Below are positions 1 to 8,968 of a stretch of DNA of 64,000 bases, piece after piece. Each line of letters opens with the position of its first letter. Within the stretch, counting starts at the first letter, position 1. The position numbers and the translations under genes are program-made. This stretch comes from Bacteroidales bacterium (GTDB lineage: Bacteria > Bacteroidota > Bacteroidia > Bacteroidales > VadinHA17): positions 1 through 64,000 of the forward strand of contig JALONT010000011.1 in assembly GCA_025454795.1 (NCBI GenBank), in the 5' to 3' direction. The notes under the pieces were generated by a model, which was not told the DNA's origin, searched no databases, and worked only from the letters and a program-made list of their open reading frames with translations.

Positions 1-324
1 ATTTTTAGCTGTAACGAGCTTTTTCGGGGTTTTTTCTTAAAATTAATGAGAGTTAACTATTTGTCAATCAATAGTTTTCAGTATTTATGAACATCCCTAA
101 ATAATGTTATACCACTTGCTTGGTTCAATGAAGTTAATTTAAGTCAATTACCGTTGGCTTCAGCCAACGGAATAAGAGCAAGGAGAGAAAGTGGGCTTTA
201 GCCCAATGAAACCATTGGACTAAAGTCCGAATTATTGAGAAATCTTTGTACCGTCGGTTAAAACCGACGGCAATTTATTCAAATCTTCTCTTTACATCAT
301 TAATACTGAAAGAAAAAGCTCACT
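1..324. repeat. Intergenic cluster of REP-like palindromes
   Basis: No gene is visible here. Positions 151-170 and 251-270 are two similar 20-bp palindromes, both beginning CCGT and ending ACGG. Between them, 193-208 pairs with 213-228 to form a long hairpin around the cores GGGCTTTAGCCC and GGACTAAAGTCC. The same GGACTAAAGTCC core recurs at 35909-35920 and 39171-39182. The arrangement resembles bacterial REP/BIME elements; no RAYT transposase gene lies in the window. Confidence 0.7.
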
Positions 325-792
325 TCAATCGTCCTTTTCATTCAGAATATCATAAAGGATCTCACTCTCGAATCCCTTCGATAAACCGTATCGAAGAAGT
401 TTCCCTTTCAGATCATACTGATTTTTGGCTTTGATATTCCTCCGATAAGAGTTAATCAGCTCTCGTAATGTCTTAATATATAGTTCATTATCAATAGAAT
501 CGAGAGCATTCCGGATTATTTCGGCAGGAAGTCTCTTTACCTTCAGATGAGCTGCAATCTGGATCTTTCCCCATTTATTATATCTGAATTTATCTTTTAC
601 AAAAGATTCTGCATACCGGGTTTCATTTATAAAATTTTCTTTAATGAGAGTCCTTAGAATCTTTTGAGAGTCACTATAGGCAACTCCCCATGAATGGAGC
701 TTTGTACGAATGTCTTCTGTGCAGTATTCGCGTCGGGAACAAAGTGCCATTGCTTTAGCCAGAGCAGTTTTATATAAGCTCTCTTCACTCAT
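325..792 (-). CDS. recX: RecX family regulatory protein
   Basis: RecX proteins bind RecA and modulate its filaments during recombination and the SOS response. The 155-residue product has the normal size and the all-helical, basic composition of the family. It has a CSRREYCTEDI stretch near residue 18, where RecX proteins carry their first three-helix repeat, and the conserved RYAESFVKDKF segment near residue 60. The gene overlaps the upstream prmC by 8 bp on the same strand, so the two are probably co-transcribed and translationally coupled. No recA is in the window, which is usual outside Proteobacteria. The family call is firm; activity towards RecA is inferred. Confidence 0.85.
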   Translation of the reverse strand: MSEESLYKTALAKAMALCSRREYCTEDIRTKLHSWGVAYSDSQKILRTLIKENFINETRYAESFVKDKFRYNKWGKIQIAAHLKVKRLPAEIIRNALDSIDNELYIKTLRELINSYRRNIKAKNQYDLKGKLLRYGLSKGFESEILYDILNEKDD

Positions 793-1651
793 GTTTGTTG
801 GCTTTTATTATTCTGTCCCTGCCATTTATGTCTTTGATTAGTTCCGGATTTTTATAATTAAAAGATCCGAGAAGATGAACTATCTGGTTTCCCATTGCTT
901 CATTTATCTCAAAGTAGAGCTTCCCGCGTGGAATCAATATCTTTTCTGCCAGGCTGATAATTGCAGAATAATATTTCAGAGGATCATCATCAGGGACGAA
1001 GAGTGCTGTATGAGGCTCATAATCAAGAACATTATTTGCCATCTCTCTCTTCTCTGAGGCAAGGATATAGGGAGGATTGCTTACGATAATATCTGTATGA
1101 GGGGTTTTTATGGATTCATGAATAAATACATCTGCAGGAAAGAATGTTACATGGGTATTATTCAGCCTGGCGTTCTCCTTTGCCAGTTCAATAGCCCCTT
1201 GCGATATATCAATACCGGTCACAACACTCCCGGGAAGATTTATGGCAAGCACAATCGCAATACATCCTGATCCTGTACCTATATCCAGAATCGATCCCCT
1301 GAATCCTTTATTTTCCTTAATTATAAGATCAACAAGCTCTTCAGTTTCGGAACGCGGAATCAGTGTTTCACTGTTTACCCTGAAAAGGCAATTATAAAAA
1401 TTTGTCTCTCCTGTAATATACTGGATTGGCTTTCCTCTTTTAAGTTCTCTGCAAATCCGGATTATCTCCCGGTTCTGTTTCTGATTCACAGGAGTCTCGG
1501 GGAGTGCCAGTGTGTGCAACTTTAAAACCTTGAAAACAGTCCTGGTAATAATAGTTGTAAGGGCTCTGATTTCCGGATCTGGGTAGAGTCCATTCAATTC
1601 CCTGGAAAGATAAAACTTAATATCTTTTATTGTTTGTATATTAACACCCAT
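785..1651 (-). CDS. prmC: Peptide chain release factor N5-glutamine methyltransferase PrmC/HemK
   Basis: PrmC methylates the glutamine of the GGQ motif in release factors RF1 and RF2, using S-adenosylmethionine, in the cytoplasm. The 288-residue protein has the family order: a helical N-terminal domain (about 1-110) that binds the release factor, then a Rossmann methyltransferase domain. The SAM-binding GTGSGC loop is at 125-130, the conserved IPRSETEELV at 98-107, and the catalytic NPPY motif at 192-195. Length and motifs are complete. It is divergent from ribD with only 26 bp between the starts, so their promoters must overlap or lie inside the genes. recX follows with an 8-bp overlap. Confidence 0.95.
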   Translation of the reverse strand: MGVNIQTIKDIKFYLSRELNGLYPDPEIRALTTIITRTVFKVLKLHTLALPETPVNQKQNREIIRICRELKRGKPIQYITGETNFYNCLFRVNSETLIPRSETEELVDLIIKENKGFRGSILDIGTGSGCIAIVLAINLPGSVVTGIDISQGAIELAKENARLNNTHVTFFPADVFIHESIKTPHTDIIVSNPPYILASEKREMANNVLDYEPHTALFVPDDDPLKYYSAIISLAEKILIPRGKLYFEINEAMGNQIVHLLGSFNYKNPELIKDINGRDRIIKANKHE

Positions 1652-1677
1652 AAGTCAAAATTAGCACTTTCAGGAAA

Positions 1678-2733
1678 ATGCCGGAGAATGATGACATAAA
1701 ATTCATGCAAAGGTGTCTTGACCTGGCGCAAAAAGCGGAAGGGATGACCAGGCCGAATCCTATGGTCGGTTCGGTTATTGTTCATGGTGGATTGATTATC
1801 GGGGAGGGGTATCACATGAATGCCGGAGGTCCTCATGCAGAGGTAAATGCAATCAAATCTGTAAGAGATAAAAGCCTCCTGGGATCATCAGCACTTTATG
1901 TGAACCTTGAACCCTGTTCACATTTCGGCAAAACACCGCCATGTTCAGATTTGATTATTTCATCAGGAATCAGGAAGGTAATTATCGGTACCAAAGATAC
2001 AAGTGAAAAGATATCAGGACAAGGTATCGCAATGCTTAAAAAAGCCGGGCTGGATGTAAGTACAGGAGTTCTTGAGGAGAAATGTCGCAGTATTAACAGG
2101 CGTTTTTTCACCTTTAATGAGAAAAAAAGACCCTACATAGTTCTTAAATGGGCGCAAAGTGCTGATGGTTTTCTGGATATTGAACGTGGAAAGGGCATAA
2201 AGCAAAGACCTACATGGATCACTGGCGGGGCTGAAAGAGTTCTTGTGCATAAATGGAGGGCTGCTGAACAGGCAATTCTTGCCGGGGCAGGAACAATCAG
2301 GGCCGATGATCCTCAGCTGACCGTCAGGGATTGGACCGGTGAGAATCCGTTACGGCTGATACTCAGCAGTTCAGGACGAATAGAAGAAGAATCCATGTTA
2401 TTTAAAATAGATGGCACAAATATTGTGTTTACACATAATGACGGCACAAAAGTTGCCGGGGCAGTTACAGTGAAAATGGATTATATAAGAGGGTCCTCAC
2501 TGCAAGTTGCTGAATACCTTTATAGTATTGGAATTCAATCATTAATGGTAGAAGGAGGCGCCAAAGTACTGGACCATTTCATTAAGACGGATTTTTGGGA
2601 TGAGGCCAGAATTTTTTACGGGGAGGAAGATTTTAAACATGGGATCAGGGCACCGGTTGCAGATGGCAGGATCCTTTCCCGGAAAAAATTCAGTCACAGT
2701 TCCCTTGAGGTAATTTTAAATGAGAAGGGTTGA
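1678..2733 (+). CDS. ribD: Bifunctional riboflavin biosynthesis deaminase/reductase RibD
   Basis: RibD catalyses two consecutive steps of riboflavin synthesis: deamination of the diaminopyrimidine intermediate, then NADPH-dependent reduction of its ribosyl group. The N-terminal deaminase domain shows the zinc site HAE at 53-55 with cysteines 80 and 89 in PCSHFGKTPPC, and the conserved RPNPMVGSVIV near residue 25. The reductase domain begins near 145 with RPYIVLKWAQSADG and continues through a VEGGAKVLDHF segment. At 351 residues it is full length. No other rib gene is adjacent, so the pathway is dispersed in this genome. The start at 1678 gives the usual short N-terminus. Confidence 0.96.
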   Translation: MPENDDIKFMQRCLDLAQKAEGMTRPNPMVGSVIVHGGLIIGEGYHMNAGGPHAEVNAIKSVRDKSLLGSSALYVNLEPCSHFGKTPPCSDLIISSGIRKVIIGTKDTSEKISGQGIAMLKKAGLDVSTGVLEEKCRSINRRFFTFNEKKRPYIVLKWAQSADGFLDIERGKGIKQRPTWITGGAERVLVHKWRAAEQAILAGAGTIRADDPQLTVRDWTGENPLRLILSSSGRIEEESMLFKIDGTNIVFTHNDGTKVAGAVTVKMDYIRGSSLQVAEYLYSIGIQSLMVEGGAKVLDHFIKTDFWDEARIFYGEEDFKHGIRAPVADGRILSRKKFSHSSLEVILNEKG

Positions 2734-2745
2734 CCTTCGCAATGG

Positions 2746-2776
2746 TTGATAATTATAATAAAATTATATAATTTTG
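2746..2776 (+). promoter_or_regulatory. Predicted Bacteroidota-type promoter of the caspase-like gene
   Basis: TTG at 2746-2748 and TAATTTTG at 2769-2776 (a perfect TAnnTTTG) are separated by 20 bp, fitting the Bacteroidota -33/-7 pattern. Transcription would begin near 2783, which rules out a TTG start at 2778 and supports ATG at 2811. Confidence 0.65.
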
Positions 2777-2810
2777 ATTGTTGGTTAAATCTCAATTAAC
2801 AGATATAGTT

Positions 2811-5153
2811 ATGAAGAAGAGAATATTTTTTCTGGTAACCATAATGGCCATTTTAACAATGTCCGTTTATGGGCAGAACGGCAAAAAGTCCTTCAATGCC
2901 GGAAATGAGTTTATGAAGAATATGAAATATGAGGATGCTGTTGTCCAGTTCACAGGAGCCATAGCAGTTGAACCTTCAAATGGTAATTATTATTATGCCA
3001 GGGGGAAGGCATATGAGGCACTTAATAATTATAAGGACGCTAAAGCCGATTATGAAAAAACATTGGTGTTCACTCCCAAAAATGTTGATGCTCTAATCCG
3101 TCTGGGTGCAGTCTGCAACAATACAGGAGATTTTGCAGAAGCATTGAAGCATTTGAACCGTGCCACAGGAATTGACAAGAGAAACTCAACCGTTTACCCC
3201 ATAAAAGTCAATACTCTTATTGGTCTTGAGAAATATGACCAGGCGCTTAAAGCTTCTGATACGGCTATTATTGTAAAGGATACCCCGATGAACTATTATT
3301 ACCGCGGGCTGATTTATTCAAGGCTGAATAACGATATATTAGCAAAAAGGGAACAGGAGAAAGCTATTTCGAAAAATAAAAAACTCGCTGAACCAAGACT
3401 TGCCCTTGCAGAGATCCTTCTGAAAAATAATGACCCTGAGGGTGCTCTTGATCAGTGTAATGAGGTTCTTAAGAACGATGACAGAAATACCACTGCATAC
3501 CTGATGAGGAGCCTGGTTCACCGGAAAAATATTGATTATCCGAGTGCAATAGATGATCTCTCCAAGAACATACTTATTGAGCCTGATAATCCCCAGTTTT
3601 ACCTTGACCGCGGGCTATGTTACCAGGAATTCAATCAGCATACAAATGCAATCAACGATTTCAAGAAATACATCTCCCTGAATCCGAACAATCCTGTTGC
3701 ATTCTTCGCCAGAGCTAAATCATATGAGGAGATTATGGATTATGATAAGGCTATGGAAGATTACTCAAGGATCACGGTACTTTCGGAATTTGACCCGAAA
3801 GCTCACAAGATGCTTAAAAGTGCCCAGGACAGGCTCTATGAACTTAACAGGGAAACAGTTGCTCCTGAAATTAACCTGATAAGCCATACTCCTGTAAATG
3901 AGTCTATTGAAATAAAAGGAGATAATAATACTATTCTCATTTCCGGGAAAATCAAAGAAAAAAGCAATATTAAATCATTGACTATTAATAATCAGCAAGT
4001 TACAACTACCGGGAAAAATGGGGAATATGATTTCTTAACGAATGTCAATGTAAGCGGACTGGATAAGATTACGTTAATTGCACGCGATGATTATGATAAT
4101 GAGAAATCTTTGACATACTCGCTGATCCGCACTGAAATCAATCCTCCCAAAATTACTGTTCTGGCACCATATGCATCCGATGATGGTCAGATCTATCTTG
4201 AAAATAACTCTCAGAATCTTGTCCTCCAGGGAAAAATTACAGATGAGAGTAAAATCAAATCAATTTTCGTCGAAGGAATTAATGCAGCCTTTCCATCCAG
4301 TGAATTGAATCCCACATTCTCAACCACACCAATAGATATTCTTAATAAGAATAAAATTATTGTTGAAGCTGAAGATATTTACGGAAACCGTCAGGCAAGC
4401 GAATTCCGTCTTAACAGGGATGCTGCCGCCATTGCCGAAACAAACCCTATGGGTAAAACATGGGTGGTTTTCGTTGAAAACTCAAACTATTCGACTTTTG
4501 CCAGCCTCGATGGGCCGGTCAAGGACATTAACCTGATGGTCAGGGCATTCGCAAACTATCAGATCCAGAACATCATCCATAAACAGAATATGACCAAAGC
4601 TGAAATGGAAAAATTCTTTTCCATTGAGCTCAGAGATCTTATCAAAACAAACCAGGTCAAATCACTGCTCATCTGGTATGCAGGACATGGAAAATTTATA
4701 AATGAAGTCGGGTACTGGATCCCGGTCGATGCCAAACGTGATGATGAATTTACCTATTTTAATATCAACACATTGAGGGCATCAATGGAGACTTATCTGA
4801 GTTACCTCACACATACACTGGTTGTTACCGATGCATGTGAATCAGGCCCCAGTTTCTACCAGGCAATGAGATCGGAAATGAAGAAGAGAAGCTGTGACGA
4901 CTGGCAGGCGACCCAGTTCAAATCATCCCAGGTATTCTCCTCTGCCGGATATGAGCTTGCGGTAGATGATTCCCAGTTTACAAGAACATTTGCTACGGCC
5001 CTGACTAACAACCCGAATGCCTGTATACCGATTGAAGAGGTGGTGGCAAAAGTGGTTACTGCTGTTGGCGGAAATAACCAGCAGAGACCCAAATTCGGAA
5101 AGATAACGGGGTTGAAAGATGAGGATGGTACTTTCTTCTTTATAGCCAGATAA
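2811..5153 (+). CDS. Secreted TPR-repeat protein with Ig-like domains and C-terminal caspase-like peptidase domain
   Basis: The 780-residue product starts with a signal peptide (MKKRIFFLVTIMAI, cleavage near VYGQN), so it is exported. About nine tetratricopeptide repeats follow to roughly residue 350. Two beta-rich, Ig-like segments follow (each opens with a proline-rich strand and contains an ISGKI/LQGKI strand). The C-terminal caspase/peptidase C14 domain carries the expected dyad: His626 in YAGHG and Cys676 in DACESG. Family knowledge predicts cleavage after basic or acidic residues; the substrate is unknown. The TPR part suggests protein binding. I chose ATG 2811 because it begins the signal peptide and lies after the predicted promoter. 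The SpoIIE-type gene starts 5 bp downstream, so the two probably form an operon. Confidence 0.85.
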   Translation: MKKRIFFLVTIMAILTMSVYGQNGKKSFNAGNEFMKNMKYEDAVVQFTGAIAVEPSNGNYYYARGKAYEALNNYKDAKADYEKTLVFTPKNVDALIRLGAVCNNTGDFAEALKHLNRATGIDKRNSTVYPIKVNTLIGLEKYDQALKASDTAIIVKDTPMNYYYRGLIYSRLNNDILAKREQEKAISKNKKLAEPRLALAEILLKNNDPEGALDQCNEVLKNDDRNTTAYLMRSLVHRKNIDYPSAIDDLSKNILIEPDNPQFYLDRGLCYQEFNQHTNAINDFKKYISLNPNNPVAFFARAKSYEEIMDYDKAMEDYSRITVLSEFDPKAHKMLKSAQDRLYELNRETVAPEINLISHTPVNESIEIKGDNNTILISGKIKEKSNIKSLTINNQQVTTTGKNGEYDFLTNVNVSGLDKITLIARDDYDNEKSLTYSLIRTEINPPKITVLAPYASDDGQIYLENNSQNLVLQGKITDESKIKSIFVEGINAAFPSSELNPTFSTTPIDILNKNKIIVEAEDIYGNRQASEFRLNRDAAAIAETNPMGKTWVVFVENSNYSTFASLDGPVKDINLMVRAFANYQIQNIIHKQNMTKAEMEKFFSIELRDLIKTNQVKSLLIWYAGHGKFINEVGYWIPVDAKRDDEFTYFNINTLRASMETYLSYLTHTLVVTDACESGPSFYQAMRSEMKKRSCDDWQATQFKSSQVFSSAGYELAVDDSQFTRTFATALTNNPNACIPIEEVVAKVVTAVGGNNQQRPKFGKITGLKDEDGTFFFIAR

Positions 5154-5158
5154 TATAA

Positions 5159-8100
5159 ATGAAAATAAAATTTTGGTCCTTCAGTATTAAGGTCATCAGG
5201 CACATAAGCCTGATGACCTTATTTATTGCGCTTCCATTAAATTTCCTGAAAGCCCAGACATATTTTTTTGAAAAGTACGGGGTGGAACAGGGATTAAGCT
5301 CTTCTAAAGTCTATTCTGTCTTGCAGGATAAGAATGACTGGATATGGCTCGGAACTGAAAGCGGTGTATCGAGATTCAACGGCTCAAAATTTGAGAATTT
5401 TTCTTCCAGGAACGGATTGGCTTCCGGCGGAGTTATGTGTCTTGCAGAAGACACTCTTGGCAGAATCTGGTTTGGCCATCTTAATGGAGGTATCTCCATT
5501 TTTGACAATGGCAAATTCTCAAAACTAAAATTCGATACAATTTCAATCTATCAGGACATTTCCGGCATAAGGCAAAAAGACGGAAAAATCTGGATCGTAA
5601 CATTAAGCAACGGAGCTATCCTCACAAATTTTCCGGAACATGGAGATACCCTCCTTACCGGAAGACAATATAGGGGGAAAGAAGGGCTGAGCGACCAGGT
5701 TTCAAGTATCTGTGTTGACAATAACAACAATTTTTACTGCATAACTCCTCCTGCAGGCATTAAAAAGTTCAATCCCTCGAAAGATGCTTTTGAGACCTAT
5801 CTTCCCGAAGGATTGACAAAATACTTCAATGTCATAGTCATGTATCAGGATAAGAAGGGTAATTTCTGGTATGGGACCTATAACGGTGGACTCTACAAAT
5901 ATGATTTTGAATCCCGGAAGATGAAGATATATGATATACGCGACGGACTTTCAAAGAACTGGATATCTTATATTACTGAAGACTACCTCGGGAGAGTATG
6001 GGTAGGCACTTTTGGTGGCGGAATAACAGTGTTTGACGGCAACAAACTTACAGTCTTTAACGAATCGAACGGACTTGTAGCAACGACTATCCACTGGATG
6101 ATTGAGGACAAAGAGAAAAATATGATTCTTGCTGATCATTACACAGGAATAAGCATCTTTAAGGGGGACCATTTTGTCACATGGTCAAATGAAAAATTTC
6201 TTCCGGAAAAAAGCGTATATGCTGTTGAAGAGGACGAGCTCGGAAGATACTGGTTCGGAACGAATGGAGGTTTATCTATTTACGATCCTTCAGACAAGAG
6301 CAAAAATGAAGTTCAGTTCATTAACACGATCGGGAATAAAATAAGGTTCATCAAATCAGATAAACATGGTACTGTATGGATCGGGACTGAGGGATCAGGA
6401 TTGTTCAGATATGATATTAAATCGGGCAAATTCATATATGACACACAAATAAATCAGAATCTTCATTACAATGGCATAATTACGGCACTGGCAATTGACA
6501 GGAAGGAAAGACTCTGGATTGGAAATATGGACAGGCTGGTAATGTACGATGCTTCATCTGATGAGGTTTCATATTATTTACAGGAGAACGGTCTTGCAGG
6601 AACATCAATAACGGCATTATATTGTGACAATGATAATAATACATGGATAGGTTCTGAAAACAAAGCAGGACTTACAAAATTTGATTCTTCAACAGGAAAA
6701 TTCAAAATTATCAGTATAGGTGAAGGATATATTCCAAAAACAATAGCACAGACTCCTGATAAAAGAATATGGATTGGAACAACAAGCGGTCTTCTGGGAT
6801 TGAAAAACGATTCCGTTGTTCTTGTAATAAACGAAGGCAGCGGACTATTGTCTGATAATATAAAACTTCTTCAGCCTCAGGGAGACAAGTTCCTTTATAT
6901 TGGTACTAACTATGGTCTGAACAGATATAACCTTTCCGATAGCACTATCGCTTCTTTTACAAAACGTAACGGTTTTCCCGGAATAGAAGCGCTTCCTAAT
7001 TCAGTTACTACAGACACTAAGGGCAATATTTGGTTTGGAACTGCCAACGGGGTTACTCGTCTTGATCCAAAACTAATGCCACCAAGTGACATAAAACCGG
7101 TAATTCATTTAAGCAGCATGGAAGTCAACTATGTCCCAAGGGTTATGAAGAAAGACATGAAACTAAGCTTTAAGGATAAGAATATATTATTCAACTATTA
7201 CAGCGTCTCCCTGGTTGATCCTGATGCAGTGAAATTTAAGATAATGTTGAAGGGATTTGATAGTGACTGGGGTCGCCCAACCAGAGAGACTATGAAAGAT
7301 TATCCATTGCTGCCGGGTCATTATACCTTTAGCATAAAAGCTTTAAACAGTTATGGTTACTGGAACGAGAATCCTATTGAGTTTCCTTTTATTATAAAAC
7401 CTCCGTTCTGGAAGACACCCTTGTTTATTGCGATATGCATAATCCTGGCAACAATAGGGATAATCTCTTATATCAAGATCAGAGAAAGGAATCTGATACT
7501 TGAAAAGAAAATACTTGAAGCTAAAGTTGAAGAGAGAACTGCCGAGGTTGTACAGAAAAGCATGGAGATCGAGGAAAAGAACAGGGATATTACTGCAAGT
7601 ATCCGTTATGCCGAACGTATTCAAAGGGCTATGCTGCCTGCTGAAGATTCTTTTCATGAAACATTTGTTCTCTTTATGCCTAAAGATATAGTCAGTGGCG
7701 ATTTTTACTGGATGTACGACACCGGCAGCCATCAGTTTATAGCTGCATGCGATTGTACCGGACATGGTGTTCCCGGAGCCTTCATGTCGATTATCGGGCA
7801 CAACTCACTTAATAAAGTTGTAAGGGAATACGGAATCATCCGTCCTGCAGCAATTCTTGATCAGCTTAATAATGAAGTACTTAAAGCCCTCATGCAGCGG
7901 AAGGAAGAGACCATAAATGATGGAATGGATATGACTCTTATTGCCTTTGACAAAAAGGATTTCATTCTCGAGTTTGCAGGTGCTTATAACCCTCTTTATG
8001 TGGTAAGAAATGGTGAAGTGATTGTTTATAAGGGTGACCGGTTCCCTATCGGAATGACAGCAATCGGAGCAAAAAAGAATTTTTCTAACCAGATAGCTGA

Positions 8101-8335
8101 TATACAACCCGGCGATATGATTTATATGTGTTCCGACGGATATGCTGATCAGTTCGGGACTGCTGAATCAAAGAAATATAAATCAGGTAATGTTAAAAAA
8201 CTATTGGCAAGAATATGGAATCTTCCTGTGAAAGAACAGGGTGAATTTCTTAAAAAAGAGATTCTTAACTGGAAAGGTGATCTTCCTCAGGTCGACGACA
8301 TAATGTTTATAGGAACAAGGATTCCTGAGCGTTAG
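5159..8335 (+). CDS. Two-component-type beta-propeller sensor with Y_Y_Y domain and SpoIIE (PP2C) phosphatase output
   Basis: This 1058-residue membrane protein has a signal peptide and then a long periplasmic sensor. Roughly residues 40-640 are repeated blades with the signature (I/R)WIGT or VWVGTFGGG, as in the paired propellers of Bacteroides hybrid two-component systems. A Y_Y_Y-type beta domain follows (about 660-745), then one transmembrane helix near 754-775 and a coiled coil to about 815. The cytoplasmic C-terminus is a SpoIIE/PP2C serine phosphatase, not a histidine kinase. Its metal-binding motifs are visible: SGDFYW, CDCTGHG, CSDGYADQFG and the final VDDI. The protein likely converts an external ligand signal into dephosphorylation of an anti-sigma-antagonist-like target, none of which is nearby. 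A hairpin lies inside its first codons (5189-5220). Confidence 0.88.
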   Translation: MKIKFWSFSIKVIRHISLMTLFIALPLNFLKAQTYFFEKYGVEQGLSSSKVYSVLQDKNDWIWLGTESGVSRFNGSKFENFSSRNGLASGGVMCLAEDTLGRIWFGHLNGGISIFDNGKFSKLKFDTISIYQDISGIRQKDGKIWIVTLSNGAILTNFPEHGDTLLTGRQYRGKEGLSDQVSSICVDNNNNFYCITPPAGIKKFNPSKDAFETYLPEGLTKYFNVIVMYQDKKGNFWYGTYNGGLYKYDFESRKMKIYDIRDGLSKNWISYITEDYLGRVWVGTFGGGITVFDGNKLTVFNESNGLVATTIHWMIEDKEKNMILADHYTGISIFKGDHFVTWSNEKFLPEKSVYAVEEDELGRYWFGTNGGLSIYDPSDKSKNEVQFINTIGNKIRFIKSDKHGTVWIGTEGSGLFRYDIKSGKFIYDTQINQNLHYNGIITALAIDRKERLWIGNMDRLVMYDASSDEVSYYLQENGLAGTSITALYCDNDNNTWIGSENKAGLTKFDSSTGKFKIISIGEGYIPKTIAQTPDKRIWIGTTSGLLGLKNDSVVLVINEGSGLLSDNIKLLQPQGDKFLYIGTNYGLNRYNLSDSTIASFTKRNGFPGIEALPNSVTTDTKGNIWFGTANGVTRLDPKLMPPSDIKPVIHLSSMEVNYVPRVMKKDMKLSFKDKNILFNYYSVSLVDPDAVKFKIMLKGFDSDWGRPTRETMKDYPLLPGHYTFSIKALNSYGYWNENPIEFPFIIKPPFWKTPLFIAICIILATIGIISYIKIRERNLILEKKILEAKVEERTAEVVQKSMEIEEKNRDITASIRYAERIQRAMLPAEDSFHETFVLFMPKDIVSGDFYWMYDTGSHQFIAACDCTGHGVPGAFMSIIGHNSLNKVVREYGIIRPAAILDQLNNEVLKALMQRKEETINDGMDMTLIAFDKKDFILEFAGAYNPLYVVRNGEVIVYKGDRFPIGMTAIGAKKNFSNQIADIQPGDMIYMCSDGYADQFGTAESKKYKSGNVKKLLARIWNLPVKEQGEFLKKEILNWKGDLPQVDDIMFIGTRIPER
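5189..5220 (+). other. Perfect 13-bp inverted repeat within the first codons of the SpoIIE-type gene
   Basis: AAGGTCATCAGGC at 5189-5201 is exactly complementary to 5208-5220 with a 6-nt loop. It begins 36 bp after the caspase stop codon and falls in the signal-peptide codons of the downstream gene. It could attenuate transcription or translation between the two genes. The following sequence has no long T-run, so it is not a standard terminator. Confidence 0.6.
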
Positions 8336-8907
8336 ATCTTGGCTATTTTACGCCACTGCTCATTATCCCTCGCATTTTTACTGAGAGCAATGATGACCTC
8401 TTCCGGGGTTTTTACTATTTGCCATATACCTTTATGCTCACATCTCATAAAGTTATTTTCAATCATGTTATCAATGAACCTGATCAGAGAATCATAATAT
8501 CCCTTTGTGTTCAAGATTATTATCGGTCCGTAAAACAGGCTAAGCTGTTTTAAAGTAATTGCTTCAGTAAGCTCTTCAAGTGTCCCAATCCCTCCTGGCA
8601 TTGCAACAACGGCATCGGCCATTGAAAACATTTGTTTTTTCCTTTCACTCATATCCCCGGTAATGATCATATCCTTCACACCGTTATGGCCCCAGCCCTC
8701 CTCCTTCATAAATGCAGGAATCACTCCTGTAATCTTTCCCCCCTCTGCAAGAACTGCATCGGCAAGTTTCCCCATGAGACCTATACCGCCACCTCCGTAG
8801 ACAACAGCCATCCCGGATTTTGCAAGCAGAGTTCCAAGCCTGGCTGCAATAACTCCGTATTCTTTATCTATCCTGCTGCTTGAAGCAGCAAAAATGCAAA
8901 TTGTCAT
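8332..8907 (-). CDS. LOG family protein (TIGR00730; cytokinin riboside 5'-monophosphate phosphoribohydrolase-like)
   Basis: LOG proteins hydrolyse the N-glycosidic bond of nucleoside 5'-monophosphates; they were long misannotated as lysine decarboxylases. The 191-residue protein shows the Rossmann-type VYGGGGIGLMG loop near residues 37-47 and the signature PGGIGTLEELTEA near 104-116, which contains the catalytic glutamate. Length is normal for the family. It converges on the SpoIIE-type gene, sharing 4 bp at the stop codons, and lies downstream of trxA with a terminator between. The physiological substrate in Bacteroidota is not known, so the call is to family only. Confidence 0.88.
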   Translation of the reverse strand: MTICIFAASSSRIDKEYGVIAARLGTLLAKSGMAVVYGGGGIGLMGKLADAVLAEGGKITGVIPAFMKEEGWGHNGVKDMIITGDMSERKKQMFSMADAVVAMPGGIGTLEELTEAITLKQLSLFYGPIIILNTKGYYDSLIRFIDNMIENNFMRCEHKGIWQIVKTPEEVIIALSKNARDNEQWRKIAKI

Positions 8908-8916
8908 TTCAATAAA

Positions 8917-8947
8917 TTAAAAAAGCCGTGACAGTTGCCTGCACGGC
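8917..8947 (-). terminator. Intrinsic terminator downstream of trxA
   Basis: Read on the minus strand, GCCGTG (8942-8947) pairs with CACGGC (8925-8930) around an 11-nt loop, followed at once by six T and a T/A-rich tail. It lies 22 bp after the trxA stop codon and separates trxA from the LOG gene. Confidence 0.8.
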
Positions 8948-8968
8948 CGGTATCAATAAATTCGAAGT

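Noticed and set aside
1-40. Terminator at the window start (AGCT-N6-AGCT then T-rich)
   Set aside because: The stem is only 4 bp and the upstream gene is outside the window.
2778-2810. TTG start 11 codons upstream of the caspase-like gene
   Set aside because: It precedes the predicted transcription start at about 2783, and the signal peptide begins at ATG 2811.
7343-7801. 152-residue frame antisense to the SpoIIE receptor gene
   Set aside because: It overlaps a well-supported gene throughout and shows no recognisable domain.
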